Under the pieces are notes generated by a model. That model made no database searches. It saw only the letters and a program-made list of their open reading frames with translations, and had not been told where the DNA came from. Positions 1 to 6,887 of a stretch of 8,638 nt of DNA are shown here, in pieces. Made by a program: the position numbers and the translations under genes. The stretch spans positions 1-8,638 of the forward strand of contig JAFGDC010000075.1 of NCBI GenBank assembly GCA_016932295.1, given 5' to 3'. This DNA is from a candidate division CSSED10-310 bacterium. GTDB lineage: Bacteria > CSSED10-310 > JAFGDC01. Numbering within the stretch: position 1 is the stretch's first letter; the number at the start of each line of letters is the position of its first letter.

Positions 1-11
1 ACCAGGGCGCG

Positions 12-47
12 GCTGGCGCCACGCGCTCCCTTCGCTGGCGCCACGCG
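12..47. repeat. Direct repeat pair with TGGCGCCA palindromes
   Basis: The 14-mer GCTGGCGCCACGCG occurs twice, at 12-25 and 34-47, with a period of 22. Each copy contains the perfect 8-base palindrome TGGCGCCA (14-21 and 36-43). The run begins close to the window edge, so more copies may lie to the left. It adjoins the 32-base tandem repeat, and together they look like an intergenic palindromic repeat cluster. Function unknown. Confidence 0.75.
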
Positions 48-53
48 GGGCCG

Positions 54-117
54 TACCTCCTCCGGGGTCATACCCGGAATCTTGTTACCTCCTCCAGGGT
101 CGTACCAGGAATCTTGT
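54..117. repeat. Tandem 32-base repeat, two copies
   Basis: Two adjacent 32-base units, 54-85 and 86-117, match at 29 of 32 positions and differ at 64/96, 70/102 and 75/107. Unit 1 contains a perfect inverted repeat, TCCGGG at 61-66 and CCCGGA at 73-78, with a 6-base loop. In unit 2 both middle arm bases have changed to A, leaving an A-A mismatch in the stem. This suggests unit 2 is drifting. On the minus strand each unit carries a GGAGGAGGT stretch that resembles a ribosome binding site, but no gene follows it there. It may be a short palindromic intergenic repeat of the host genome. Confidence 0.8.
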
Positions 118-419
118 AATGATCGTTGTGATGCGTTGGCTTTCAATCTTCCGCAGCAGCCAGGGAGACAAAGGATGCACTGCTGGCGTTACTCGAACAT
201 GACAAGATGCGGTGAGCAGACGGGAGGTGGTGACTGCATGCGGGAATGAACTGAAAGACTTTGTGTGCCGGGGCTACGCGTCGGATTGATCACATGCGCC
301 CTGGGTGCGGCCTGATTCGTCCGAGAACCGTCCCGCCGAGCCCGCCCGATAGCACCGCCGCTGGAGGCACGCAATGGCTTGCATCGTCAGGCAACCTCTC
401 CTCACCACTTGACACCACA

Positions 420-435
420 GGTTTATATCTAAACC
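420..435. promoter_or_regulatory. AT-rich inverted repeat, possible operator
   Basis: GGTTTA (420-425) and TAAACC (430-435) form a perfect 6-base inverted repeat around TATC. It stands out as AT-rich in a GC-rich spacer and lies five bases after a consensus TTGACA (409-414). No -10 box sits at 16-18 bases from that TTGACA, so a sigma70 promoter is not supported. The dyad could be a regulator binding site about 225 bases upstream of the PLP-enzyme gene. The call rests on symmetry alone. Confidence 0.3.
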
Positions 436-577
436 AAAGTGCCGTGCCGCGCGCCGATGCCGCTTTTTTTGCTGGAAGCGCCCGGTGAACCGGGTCGGGT
501 TCTGTGAGGAATGTCGGTATCCAGGCTGGAAGGGGTGGCCGGTCCCTGCGCGCGGCTTGCGTGCCGGCGGATTTTTC

Positions 578-606
578 TTGACTCAGAGCGTACGTTTCTG
601 ATTACT
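578..606 (+). promoter_or_regulatory. Weak sigma70-like promoter candidate for the PLP-enzyme gene
   Basis: TTGACT (578-583) matches five of six bases of the -35 consensus. At a spacing of 17 lies ATTACT (601-606), which matches only three of six bases of the -10 consensus. The position is sensible: a transcript would start about 45 bases before the ribosome binding site at 651-658. The poor -10 box means this is a candidate only. If it is real, it may be weak or activator-dependent. Confidence 0.3.
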
Positions 607-650
607 TAGTCCGATTGGCGACAACTGCAAGATGGCTGGCGCCGGAACCG

Positions 651-658
651 AGGAGGAG
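651..658 (+). promoter_or_regulatory. Strong Shine-Dalgarno site fixing the start at 662
   Basis: AGGAGGAG lies just before ATG 662, with five bases between AGGAGG and the start codon. An in-frame ATG at 632 has no such site, and the ten codons between the two would include the Shine-Dalgarno sequence itself. The start at 662 is therefore preferred. Confidence 0.8.
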
Positions 659-661
659 TCG

Positions 662-2053
662 ATGGAAAATCGCAAGGTAATTTATGGACCGACCTATGAA
701 GAGATGCTGCATCCGTGGAAGATTGATCACGAACTCAGAAACCGGGCGCTCGCCATGCTGACCAAGGATCCACTGGATCCTATCAACCTGTTCAACATCA
801 CCTGGCGCAATGCCGAGAACCGGATCTATCATGTTGTCCTGCCGAAGGAACTGACCGGCGTGGAGGCGCCGATCGCGGTGCTGTACGCCAAGGATTTCCC
901 CACCGGCAGCCACAAGGTGGGCGCGACCTACTCGGTGCTGTTCGAAAAGCAGCTTACCGGCGAGGTGGACCCGTCATACCACCAGTTAATCTGGCCCTCC
1001 ACCGGCAATTACGGGATAGGCGGCGCCTGGGTCGGCTGCCGGATGAACTTCGACAGCATAGTGATTCTGCCTGAACTGATGAGCACCGAGCGGTTCGACC
1101 TGGTGCGCTATTACGGCGCTCATCTGGAATTGACTCCTGGATGCGAAAGCAATGTCAAGGAAATCTACGACAAGTCCAAGGAAATCAAGGCGCGGAATCC
1201 CGACAAGGTGCGGATACTCAACCAGTTCAGTGAATTCGGCAATTATCGCTTTCACTATTTCGTGACGGGCAACACTATTATCGAGCTGGCCGGGGAACTG
1301 GCGCAGCGCGGCATAGGCAACGGCCGCGTGGCGGCGTACACGTCAGCCATGGGCTCGGGCGGCACCATCGCGGCCGGCGACCGGATGAAGCAGAAGTGGC
1401 CGGACCACAAGATCATCGGCCTCGAACCCATCCAGTGCCCCACGGTGTACTGGAACGGCTACGGCGGTCATGATATCCAGGGTATCGGCGACAAGCACGT
1501 GACATGGATTCACAATGTCATGAACATGGACGCCATGATGTGCATCGACGACATCGAGAGCAAGAAGGGCATGCAGATCCTGACCGACGAGAAGGCCTGG
1601 CCGGTATTGATCGATCGTTACGGGATCCCGGCGGAGAGTGTCCATGAATTGTCGAAGATCGTGGGCATTTCGAGCATCTGCAACATTCTCGGCGCGATCA
1701 GGGCGGCCAAGTACTACGGTTTCGGGAAGGACGATCTGATCGTGACCGTGGCGACCGACGCGATCGATCGCTACCACAGCGTCATGACCGACCTCGACAG
1801 GATTTACGGCGAGATAGACGATGTGGAGGCGGCGGTACGGCTGGTGTCCATCTTCCACAACCAGAAGCTGGACTGGATCAGGGAAGGCGACCGGCACAAC
1901 CGGAACTGCTGGCACAACCTGAAATACTACACATGGATAGAACAGCAGGGAAAAACCGTCGAGGAGCTGAACGCGCAGCGGCATCAGGAATACTGGGAAG
2001 CGCAGCAGGCCAGGATCGGCGAAGTGGACAAACTAATGGCGGAATCCCGCTAA
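662..2053 (+). CDS. PLP-dependent enzyme, cysteine synthase/threonine synthase-like (fold type II)
   Basis: The predicted protein has 463 residues and no signal peptide or membrane segment, so it is probably cytoplasmic. Fold-type II hallmarks are visible. SHKVG (83-87) carries the probable Schiff-base lysine K85. STGNYGIGG (113-121) is the Asn loop, with N116 expected to contact the cofactor. GSGGT (231-235) is the phosphate-binding glycine loop. Such enzymes catalyse beta-replacement or elimination on amino acids, as in O-acetylserine sulfhydrylase, or the related threonine synthase and ammonia-lyase reactions. It is about 150 residues longer than a standard cysteine synthase. The extra part, from about 375, is charged and rich in W, H, Y and N, ending in a probable helix. 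I cannot assign a substrate, and calling it a cysteine synthase would be unsafe. The gene stands alone on its strand and converges with the next gene. Start 662 was chosen over 632 because of the ribosome binding site. Confidence 0.9.
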   Translation: MENRKVIYGPTYEEMLHPWKIDHELRNRALAMLTKDPLDPINLFNITWRNAENRIYHVVLPKELTGVEAPIAVLYAKDFPTGSHKVGATYSVLFEKQLTGEVDPSYHQLIWPSTGNYGIGGAWVGCRMNFDSIVILPELMSTERFDLVRYYGAHLELTPGCESNVKEIYDKSKEIKARNPDKVRILNQFSEFGNYRFHYFVTGNTIIELAGELAQRGIGNGRVAAYTSAMGSGGTIAAGDRMKQKWPDHKIIGLEPIQCPTVYWNGYGGHDIQGIGDKHVTWIHNVMNMDAMMCIDDIESKKGMQILTDEKAWPVLIDRYGIPAESVHELSKIVGISSICNILGAIRAAKYYGFGKDDLIVTVATDAIDRYHSVMTDLDRIYGEIDDVEAAVRLVSIFHNQKLDWIREGDRHNRNCWHNLKYYTWIEQQGKTVEELNAQRHQEYWEAQQARIGEVDKLMAESR

Positions 2054-2369
2054 GGTTCCGTACGCAGCGAAACGATTCGATCTCCATTCACCGAACACTG
2101 CCGGTCTCCTCATTGAACACTGATGGCGCGGTCGTTGGCTGCGGTCCATCCCACGGATTTCTCCAATCTTGTTTTTTCCTGCAACGCAGATTCACCACCA
2201 GGTGCTCCCCTGACATTCGATCCCTCATGGGGAGATTCGTGAGTTACCTCTCCGTGCTCATTGCCGCTACTGCTTTATGGAGCGATGGCCAGTGGAGCAT
2301 TACATAACCGGAAGACCGGAAAGATAGCTGACTGTTGAACCGTCGCCGCAGCGATTTGAGGTCGCTTGT
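2054..2369. other. Gap between convergent genes, no gene seen
   Basis: This 316-base stretch separates the stop codons of the PLP enzyme and the first radical SAM gene. No open frame in it has a start with a ribosome binding site. Two weak hairpins are present. GGATT/AATCT (2155-2169, one G-U pair) is followed by TGTTTTTT and could be a feeble terminator for the PLP gene. AGCGA/TCGCT lies at 2350-2366. Neither is strong enough to call. The gap may also mark the left edge of the lower-GC block that follows. Confidence 0.55.
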
Positions 2370-3803
2370 TTAGATCCTGGACAGCTTACTTGAGAGAGCC
2401 TGTTTAGCAATGATCAGGGCAGGTTTGATCTGACCTCCGAAACGCTGCCATGAGGACCACCGCAGCATGTGTCTCAGCAGGAATTCCCGATTGAAGTAGA
2501 AGCGTCGGAGCATGTGACTGATGAGCTCGGCCATAGTCGGCGTGTCGATGGTGGTCTCCCAGAACCGCCATTCGAACTGCTGGCTGGGATTGTTGAAATA
2601 TTCAGCGATGTAATCACCAAAGGCTGGATCCTCACTGGCCATCTCGTAGACTGGCGTGCCCGGTATGGGCATCAGCGGATTGAACTGGGCGTAGTCCAGT
2701 TTCAGATTGATTGCCAGTTGCAGCGTCTGCTGCACCTCCACAACTGTTTCGGTGGGGCCACCCACCAGGAAGTAGCCCAGCACTTCGATGCCTTCTTTGC
2801 GCAGGTTCCGTACTGAAACCGCCAACTCACGATGGTTGAAATAATGCTTGTTATAGAGCCTCAGCATGCGATCGGATGCGCTCTCGATCCCCAGATTGAC
2901 ACGCCTAAGCCCACTGGCGCTCATTTTTCTCGCGATATCACGATCGAAAAAATCCACCATGCCCCTGAATGTCCAGGTGATCGGATACCGTCGCAACAGC
3001 AGCTCGTTGACAAAACTCTCAAGCCTTTTCCGATCGGCGTTGAACGTCTCATCATAGACATTGATGTGCCGGTAACCCTGGCCGATCAGTACGTCAAGTT
3101 CCTTGAACACGTTTTGTAATGAGCGCAACTGATACGGGCGATGTTTCTGGCAGCAGAAGGTGCAATGAAACGGGCAACCTCTGGCGGTGATGATGCTGGT
3201 GGTCTTCACCGGTGGATCGACCACCAGTCCGCATTCGGGTCCCTGCAACAGGGTCCGATCAGGAAATGGAATATCATCGAGATTTTCGATGGGCGGCGAG
3301 GGGTCGTTGATGATGACACGGGTGCCGTCCTTCCATGCGATGCCTCGGATACCTCCCAGATGATCGCCTGTTTCGAATCTCTCCATCACAGTCTGGAAAA
3401 TGAATTCACCGTCACCGATCACCACACAGTCGACCTCATCAAGAGCGGCGATTTCGGCCGGGTACAGCGAAGTATGCGGTCCTCCAACGACTACGTGGGC
3501 GCGCGGCGCATACCGGCGCGTCATCCGGGCGACATGCCATGTGCATGGAAACGTCGGGCTGTAAGCGGTGATCCCAACCACGTCCGGCTTGAAGTCTTGC
3601 AGCACTTTCGGCAGCCACTTGGGGTAATTTTCCGGATAGCTCGTGTCATGAACCTGCACATCATGGGCACCGCTGCGCGCCGTCACCGTAGCGACATACA
3701 ACAGGCCAAGCGACGAGATGAATCCCTTCGCGCTCAGGGTGGCCTTGTTGAAAACCGGCGTGATCGATTCATAACCACCTGTGTTGAACAAAAGAATTTT
3801 CAT
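2370..3803 (-). CDS. B12-binding-type radical SAM protein (1)
   Basis: The protein has 477 residues. Residues 1 to about 170 look like a cobalamin-binding Rossmann domain: an MKILLFNTGG start, a PDVVGITAYSP strand and VVGGPHTSLYP at 105-115. The DxHxxG motif of base-off B12 binding is absent, as in many class B radical SAM enzymes. The radical SAM core follows, with C210, C214 and C217 as the CxxxCxxC site for the [4Fe-4S] cluster, and another Cys at 218. GIES (305-308), LGYFLVGGPTET (342-353) and NPLMPIPGTP (375-384) are typical later-barrel motifs. After about 425 there is a basic, aromatic-rich tail that might touch a membrane. Family members methylate or rearrange unactivated carbons in lipids, pigments and antibiotics; the substrate here is unknown. 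The start codon has no clear ribosome binding site (the bases before it read TTTCCTTCC), so translation may be weak. It is transcribed divergently from the second B12-type protein. Confidence 0.88.
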   Translation of the reverse strand: MKILLFNTGGYESITPVFNKATLSAKGFISSLGLLYVATVTARSGAHDVQVHDTSYPENYPKWLPKVLQDFKPDVVGITAYSPTFPCTWHVARMTRRYAPRAHVVVGGPHTSLYPAEIAALDEVDCVVIGDGEFIFQTVMERFETGDHLGGIRGIAWKDGTRVIINDPSPPIENLDDIPFPDRTLLQGPECGLVVDPPVKTTSIITARGCPFHCTFCCQKHRPYQLRSLQNVFKELDVLIGQGYRHINVYDETFNADRKRLESFVNELLLRRYPITWTFRGMVDFFDRDIARKMSASGLRRVNLGIESASDRMLRLYNKHYFNHRELAVSVRNLRKEGIEVLGYFLVGGPTETVVEVQQTLQLAINLKLDYAQFNPLMPIPGTPVYEMASEDPAFGDYIAEYFNNPSQQFEWRFWETTIDTPTMAELISHMLRRFYFNREFLLRHMLRWSSWQRFGGQIKPALIIAKQALSSKLSRI

Positions 3804-4007
3804 GGAAGGAAATTACCATACGCCAAGGTCTCGGGCAACCGATCTACTTTTTCGATACCGTCACCTGATGATCCGGTCCAAACGGCACACCAGCCCGATG
3901 TCCCTGATGTGTTCTCTGCTGAACAGGTGGAGTCTCAATGCCAATGGCTGCCCGTGGCTCTTCCGCCTGTATGATAATGCCGGGTTCTTCAGTAGGTGCT
4001 ATGATCC

Positions 4008-4024
4008 GGACAGGTAACTTGTCC
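4008..4024. repeat. Short stem-loop in the divergent spacer
   Basis: GGACAGG pairs with CTTGTCC around a TAA loop, giving seven pairs of which one is G-U. It lies roughly in the middle of the spacer, about 180 bases from the + gene and 205 from the - gene. A G-run follows, not a T-run, so it is not a normal terminator. It could be an operator dyad or an mRNA leader hairpin. Confidence 0.35.
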
Positions 4025-4193
4025 AGGGGGGATTGAAAGAACAAGTGCCCGGAAAGACCTCGTTCTGGTCTCATGTGGCGAATTCGCAGGCGGTTGTGTT
4101 GCCGTGATGAGTGCTGTAGTGCTATTCATTATCAGATGGTCCAATGGTATTCTGTCGGTGTGTTGGTAAATCGAAACGCGTCCGGCATCGCAT

Positions 4194-4197
4194 GGAG
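4194..4197 (+). promoter_or_regulatory. Ribosome binding site fixing the start at 4204
   Basis: GGAG lies six bases before ATG 4204. Upstream in-frame ATGs at 4192 and 4144 have no such site. The protein from 4204 begins MRCLLVLPLN, which is exactly how the B12-binding fold of this family usually begins. Confidence 0.65.
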
Positions 4198-4203
4198 AAC
4201 CTG

Positions 4204-5586
4204 ATGCGCTGTCTCCTGGTGTTACCTCTCAATCACATGAGATACCAGATCCTCATGCCGGATCTAGGGCTGGGGTATCTCAGCACCGCACTGAAGCGAC
4301 ACGGTCATTCGGTCAGGATCCTGGACCTTTCGCTTGAGGTGTATCGCGGCAGATTGACTTGGGAGAGCGCTATCAGGGAGTTGAGCAGGGCCACGGAGGA
4401 TGTCATCGGTTTCAAGGCGTTCAACCTGGATCTGCCATTCGTACAGGAAGCAACGGCCGCAATCAGACGCACTCATCCCGGCACGATCATCATTGTGGGT
4501 GGTCCGGTCACCTTGCTCTATAATCAATTGTTTGAACTGCTTCCCGCTATCGACTACGCTTTCGTGGGAGAGGCGGAGATAAGCCTGCCGGCGCTTCTGG
4601 AGCGGCTGGATGCGTCGGATTCCCTGCGGGAAGTGCCGGGTTTGGTGTGGCGTGATGAGGATGGGGTGCATTGCAACGCCCAGTCCCTTGTGGATGATCT
4701 GGATTCGCTGGGACCGATTGATTGGGATGGATTAAAGCCAGCGGAGTATCCATTGGATTACTTCGGGGAACCCATTCTCCCCGTGATGGTGACCAGGGGA
4801 TGTCCCTATCATTGCAACTATTGCCAGGCAGGTCTGATCAGCGGTAAAAAGATCAGATCGCGGTCGATCGAGGCGGTCATCGATGACCTGAGGTACCTGA
4901 AATCTCGCTATGGATTCAGCACATTCAATCTGTACGATGACAACCTTACGGTCATGCGTCGCGTCGGGTTCCAGTTTGCCATTGGTCTTGCGCGGTCCGG
5001 GTTGAATATGCGCTGGCGCATCTCAGGTGGTCTGCGGATAGACACGCTCGATATCGATCTCATGAGAAGCCTTGAACAGGCTGGGTGTTATTATATATAC
5101 ATGGCGATCGAGTCCGGATCGCAACGGGTGCTGGACCTGATGAATCGAAAGACGGATCTCATGACCATGGTTCACAACGTGCACCAGGTGGCACATGCAA
5201 CCACCATCGGAATGCTGGGATTCTTCATCCTTGGGTACCCCGGTGAAACCGTTACAGAAGCCTGCCGCACAATTCACCTGGCACTCTCATTACCGTTGAC
5301 AAGAGCTGCCTTTTTTGCGTTTACACCGTTGCCTCAAACGCCTGTCTTTGATTCACTCTCCAAAGAGGGGAAACTGGTTGACTACCATCTCGACAGGAAT
5401 TTTGTCCTCGGACCTCCAACTGGTTTCAGTTATCCCGCTCCCAAGATGAGACGGCTGCGCCGTTACGCATATGCCTCATTCTATCTGCGTCCGAACATCC
5501 TGAAAGCCAACCTTTCGGAAATACATTCCTGTAATCAGTTACGACGTTTTCTCTCTCGTGCTGCCGCGGTTATCGGCGAACGATGA
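4204..5586 (+). CDS. B12-binding-type radical SAM protein (2)
   Basis: The protein has 460 residues from the chosen start. The N-terminal 150 or so residues look like a cobalamin-binding domain: MRCLLVLPLN, then DLGLGYLSTALKRHGHSV (20-37), IIIVGGPVT (95-103) and AFVGEAE (119-125). As in the first copy, no DxHxxG is seen. The radical SAM cluster site is C200, C204 and C207 in TRGCPYHCNYC. Later motifs are YDDN (244-247), AIESGS (301-306), FFILGYPGET (340-349) and FTPLPQTP (373-380). It shares its layout with the protein encoded at 2370-3803 but differs clearly in sequence, so the two are old paralogues or separate family members and not a recent duplication. The family includes hopanoid methylases, BchE and the archaeal GDGT ring synthases; the substrate here is unknown. 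Its last 48 bases overlap the convergent Tes-like gene. An alternative start at 4192 would add four residues. Confidence 0.88.
   Translation: MRCLLVLPLNHMRYQILMPDLGLGYLSTALKRHGHSVRILDLSLEVYRGRLTWESAIRELSRATEDVIGFKAFNLDLPFVQEATAAIRRTHPGTIIIVGGPVTLLYNQLFELLPAIDYAFVGEAEISLPALLERLDASDSLREVPGLVWRDEDGVHCNAQSLVDDLDSLGPIDWDGLKPAEYPLDYFGEPILPVMVTRGCPYHCNYCQAGLISGKKIRSRSIEAVIDDLRYLKSRYGFSTFNLYDDNLTVMRRVGFQFAIGLARSGLNMRWRISGGLRIDTLDIDLMRSLEQAGCYYIYMAIESGSQRVLDLMNRKTDLMTMVHNVHQVAHATTIGMLGFFILGYPGETVTEACRTIHLALSLPLTRAAFFAFTPLPQTPVFDSLSKEGKLVDYHLDRNFVLGPPTGFSYPAPKMRRLRRYAYASFYLRPNILKANLSEIHSCNQLRRFLSRAAAVIGER
5539..5586. other. 48-base convergent gene overlap
   Basis: The + gene's TGA (5584-5586) lies inside the - gene, whose TAA is at 5539-5541 (read as TTA on +). 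Both frames are open through the overlap. No intrinsic terminator separates them. A 5-base GC stem (CCGCC/GGCGG, 5596-5609) follows the + stop but has no T-run. Transcripts from the two sides would be antisense to each other here. Confidence 0.85.
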
Positions 5587-6879
5587 GGAACCGCCCCGCC
5601 GGCAGGCGGCATCGGCGCTGCCGCGGTAAAGATTGTTGTAGATACAGCTTTTCGTGAAACAGCCTTCCTCGTCCCAGAACACCTTGTTGCAGTGACAGGC
5701 GTCCTCCATGTCGAGGGTCGCCGCTTCCCTGAAATGTTCGATGCAGAGCCAGATGGTGCGGTCGTCACGCCGGGAATGATCCAGACGCACCAGGTTATTG
5801 AGCAGGTTGAACACCGACGGCAGCACCCGGGGATGCCGCAGCGTGAAGCCGGGATCGAACAGCCTCGTCAGTGCCGTTATCCGCTCGCCGTCCTTGTACA
5901 GGACCATCGGGAAAAAGCAGCTCTTGGGCTTGTAATCGGGATTCCTGGTGAGTCTGTACAGCAGTTTCGAAAGGCGCATGAAACGCAGGAAATCCCGCCG
6001 GTTCACCCCACCTCCGGTGGCAACATCCATCGCATCGATGACATCGGTCACCTCGGTCCGTGCATCCTCGAAGCTCAACGAGTTGCGTCCGATGCGCGAG
6101 CCCGGGAGGAAACTGATCTGTCTGACCTGAGGTACGGTGAACGCAAAATCCAGGATTCTACCGACCTCCGACAGGTTATAGGCGCGCTCCACCATGACCG
6201 CCAGAAGAATGGAAAATCGGTGACGGTTGAGAAGGTCCAGGGCCGTGCGCTTGATATCGTAAAGCGGGCGGCCGCGGAATGCACGGTAGGTGTCGTCGTC
6301 GAAACCGTCGAACTGCAGAAACACCCAGTCCAGCCCGGCTTTCTTCAATGCGAGGACATAGGCTTCATCCACCAGGCGGAGACCGTTGGTCACCAGCTTC
6401 GGAACGCAGCCACGGGCCGTAAGCCCCCGTATGATCTCCGGCAGCCCGGGATGCAGCGTCGGTTCACCGCCCTGCAGGAACACCACGGGCCGGCGGCCGG
6501 GCACCCTGTCCACGATGGAGAAGACCTCCGCCGGCGAAAGGTCCGGTTTCATGGCCTGGTTCGCACTGGCGAAGCAGTTGGCGCAATTGAGATTGCATCG
6601 CTGCGTCAGGTCCAGGCATATTCCCCGCAACGCCCCAAGTTCGCTGAAGTCGGCGGAGCGTTCGGGGACGGCGGCCCGATTGCCGATAATTTCCCATACT
6701 TCCCTGTAGAACGCCGCATCGCGGTGGACCAGGAGGTCGAAGGGACCGTGCCGTGGACATTCCTTGACCATCCTGATAGCGCCGTCGACCTCCACGATGG
6801 CGGCGTCGAGCATGACCCTGCACACCGGACACGGACTTCTCGTGAATCTCAGGATGTTAGGTGAAGCGGTCATTGCCAT
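5539..6879 (-). CDS. Radical SAM enzyme of the Tes/MJ0619 (COG1964) type
   Basis: The protein has 446 residues. It opens with a metal-knuckle-like segment: CPVC (C17, C20), then after 20 residues CPRHG (C41, H44). The radical SAM core follows, with C95, C99 and C102 in QRCNLNCANC, and GGEP at 137-140 for SAM binding. VTNG (163-166) and FLQFDG (187-192) continue the barrel. The C-terminus has more cysteines (C321, C379, C395, C397, C407, C412, C426) that could hold extra Fe-S clusters. This order matches the archaeal group containing tetraether lipid synthase, which joins lipid tails carbon to carbon; the function here is inferred from architecture only. No cobalamin domain is present. It lies 45 bases after the glycosyltransferase gene, probably in one operon. 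The last 25 or so residues are polar and of low complexity, and most of that tail lies in or next to the overlap with the neighbouring gene, so the tail may be recent. Another SPASM-like radical SAM function cannot be excluded. Confidence 0.85.
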   Translation of the reverse strand: MAMTASPNILRFTRSPCPVCRVMLDAAIVEVDGAIRMVKECPRHGPFDLLVHRDAAFYREVWEIIGNRAAVPERSADFSELGALRGICLDLTQRCNLNCANCFASANQAMKPDLSPAEVFSIVDRVPGRRPVVFLQGGEPTLHPGLPEIIRGLTARGCVPKLVTNGLRLVDEAYVLALKKAGLDWVFLQFDGFDDDTYRAFRGRPLYDIKRTALDLLNRHRFSILLAVMVERAYNLSEVGRILDFAFTVPQVRQISFLPGSRIGRNSLSFEDARTEVTDVIDAMDVATGGGVNRRDFLRFMRLSKLLYRLTRNPDYKPKSCFFPMVLYKDGERITALTRLFDPGFTLRHPRVLPSVFNLLNNLVRLDHSRRDDRTIWLCIEHFREAATLDMEDACHCNKVFWDEEGCFTKSCIYNNLYRGSADAACRRGGSSSFADNRGSTREKTS

Positions 6880-6887
6880 GGCAAAGA

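Larger units (their letters stand above)
1..661. other. Non-coding leader region with repeats and dyads
   Basis: I see no convincing gene in this stretch. The open frames in it are short, have no good ribosome binding site and resemble no family I know. The first 120 bases are repeats (listed separately). The middle, about 121-400, shows nothing I can name. An AT-rich dyad lies at 420-435, a run of seven T at 464-470 has no good stem before it, and a GC dyad lies at 481-494. The last 80 bases lead into the PLP-enzyme gene and hold its likely promoter and ribosome binding site. The region could be an old gene remnant or simply a long spacer. Confidence 0.6.
3804..4203. promoter_or_regulatory. 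Divergent intergenic region between two radical SAM genes
   Basis: This 400-base spacer must hold the promoters for both flanking genes. No promoter is clear-cut. On + the best candidate is TTGCCG (4099-4104), then an extended -10 TGC-TATTCA (4120-4128) at spacing 18, with only three matches in the -10 hexamer. On - there are only weak pairings. A stem-loop lies at 4008-4024 and a 5-base stem AGACC/GGTCT at 4055-4071. Open frames crossing the spacer (about 76-78 codons on either strand) lack ribosome binding sites and resemble nothing I know. Confidence 0.5.

Noticed and set aside
1..120. CRISPR array
   Set aside because: The 32-base units follow each other directly with no spacers between them, there are only two, and no cas gene is near.
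189..374. Open frame of 61 codons on - in the leader region
   Set aside because: No motif, no neighbour on that strand, and composition typical of a random frame in GC-rich DNA.
409..414. TTGACA as a sigma70 promoter
   Set aside because: The sequence at 16-18 bases downstream does not resemble TATAAT; the AT-rich stretch lies far too close.
261..488. Open frame of 75 codons on + in the leader region
   Set aside because: No ribosome binding site, biased composition, no recognisable motif, and it runs through the dyads and T-run.
481..494. CCCGGT/ACCGGG dyad followed by G-rich DNA
   Set aside because: Perfect but short, with only a two-base centre and no T-run after it. The run of T at 464-470 comes before it, not after it, so it is not a terminator.
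2155..2177. Possible rho-independent terminator after the PLP-enzyme gene
   Set aside because: The stem is only five pairs, AT-rich, with one G-U, and it lies about 100 bases past the stop. The T-run is good but the hairpin is too weak to call.
2350..2366. AGCGA/TCGCT hairpin beside the stop of the first radical SAM gene
   Set aside because: Five pairs with a seven-base loop and no T-run on either strand; expected by chance.
3141..3974. Open frame of 277 codons on + opposite the first radical SAM gene
   Set aside because: Mostly antisense to a well-supported gene, no ribosome binding site and no recognisable domain.
3844..4074. Open frame of 76 codons on - in the divergent spacer
   Set aside because: No ribosome binding site and no family resemblance. 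It would fill the promoter region of the gene downstream. It could be a remnant, but nothing shows it.
5692..6864. Long open frame of 390 codons on + opposite the Tes-like gene
   Set aside because: It is a shadow of the GC-rich coding frame on the other strand. The protein shows no domain, while the minus frame has clear radical SAM motifs.
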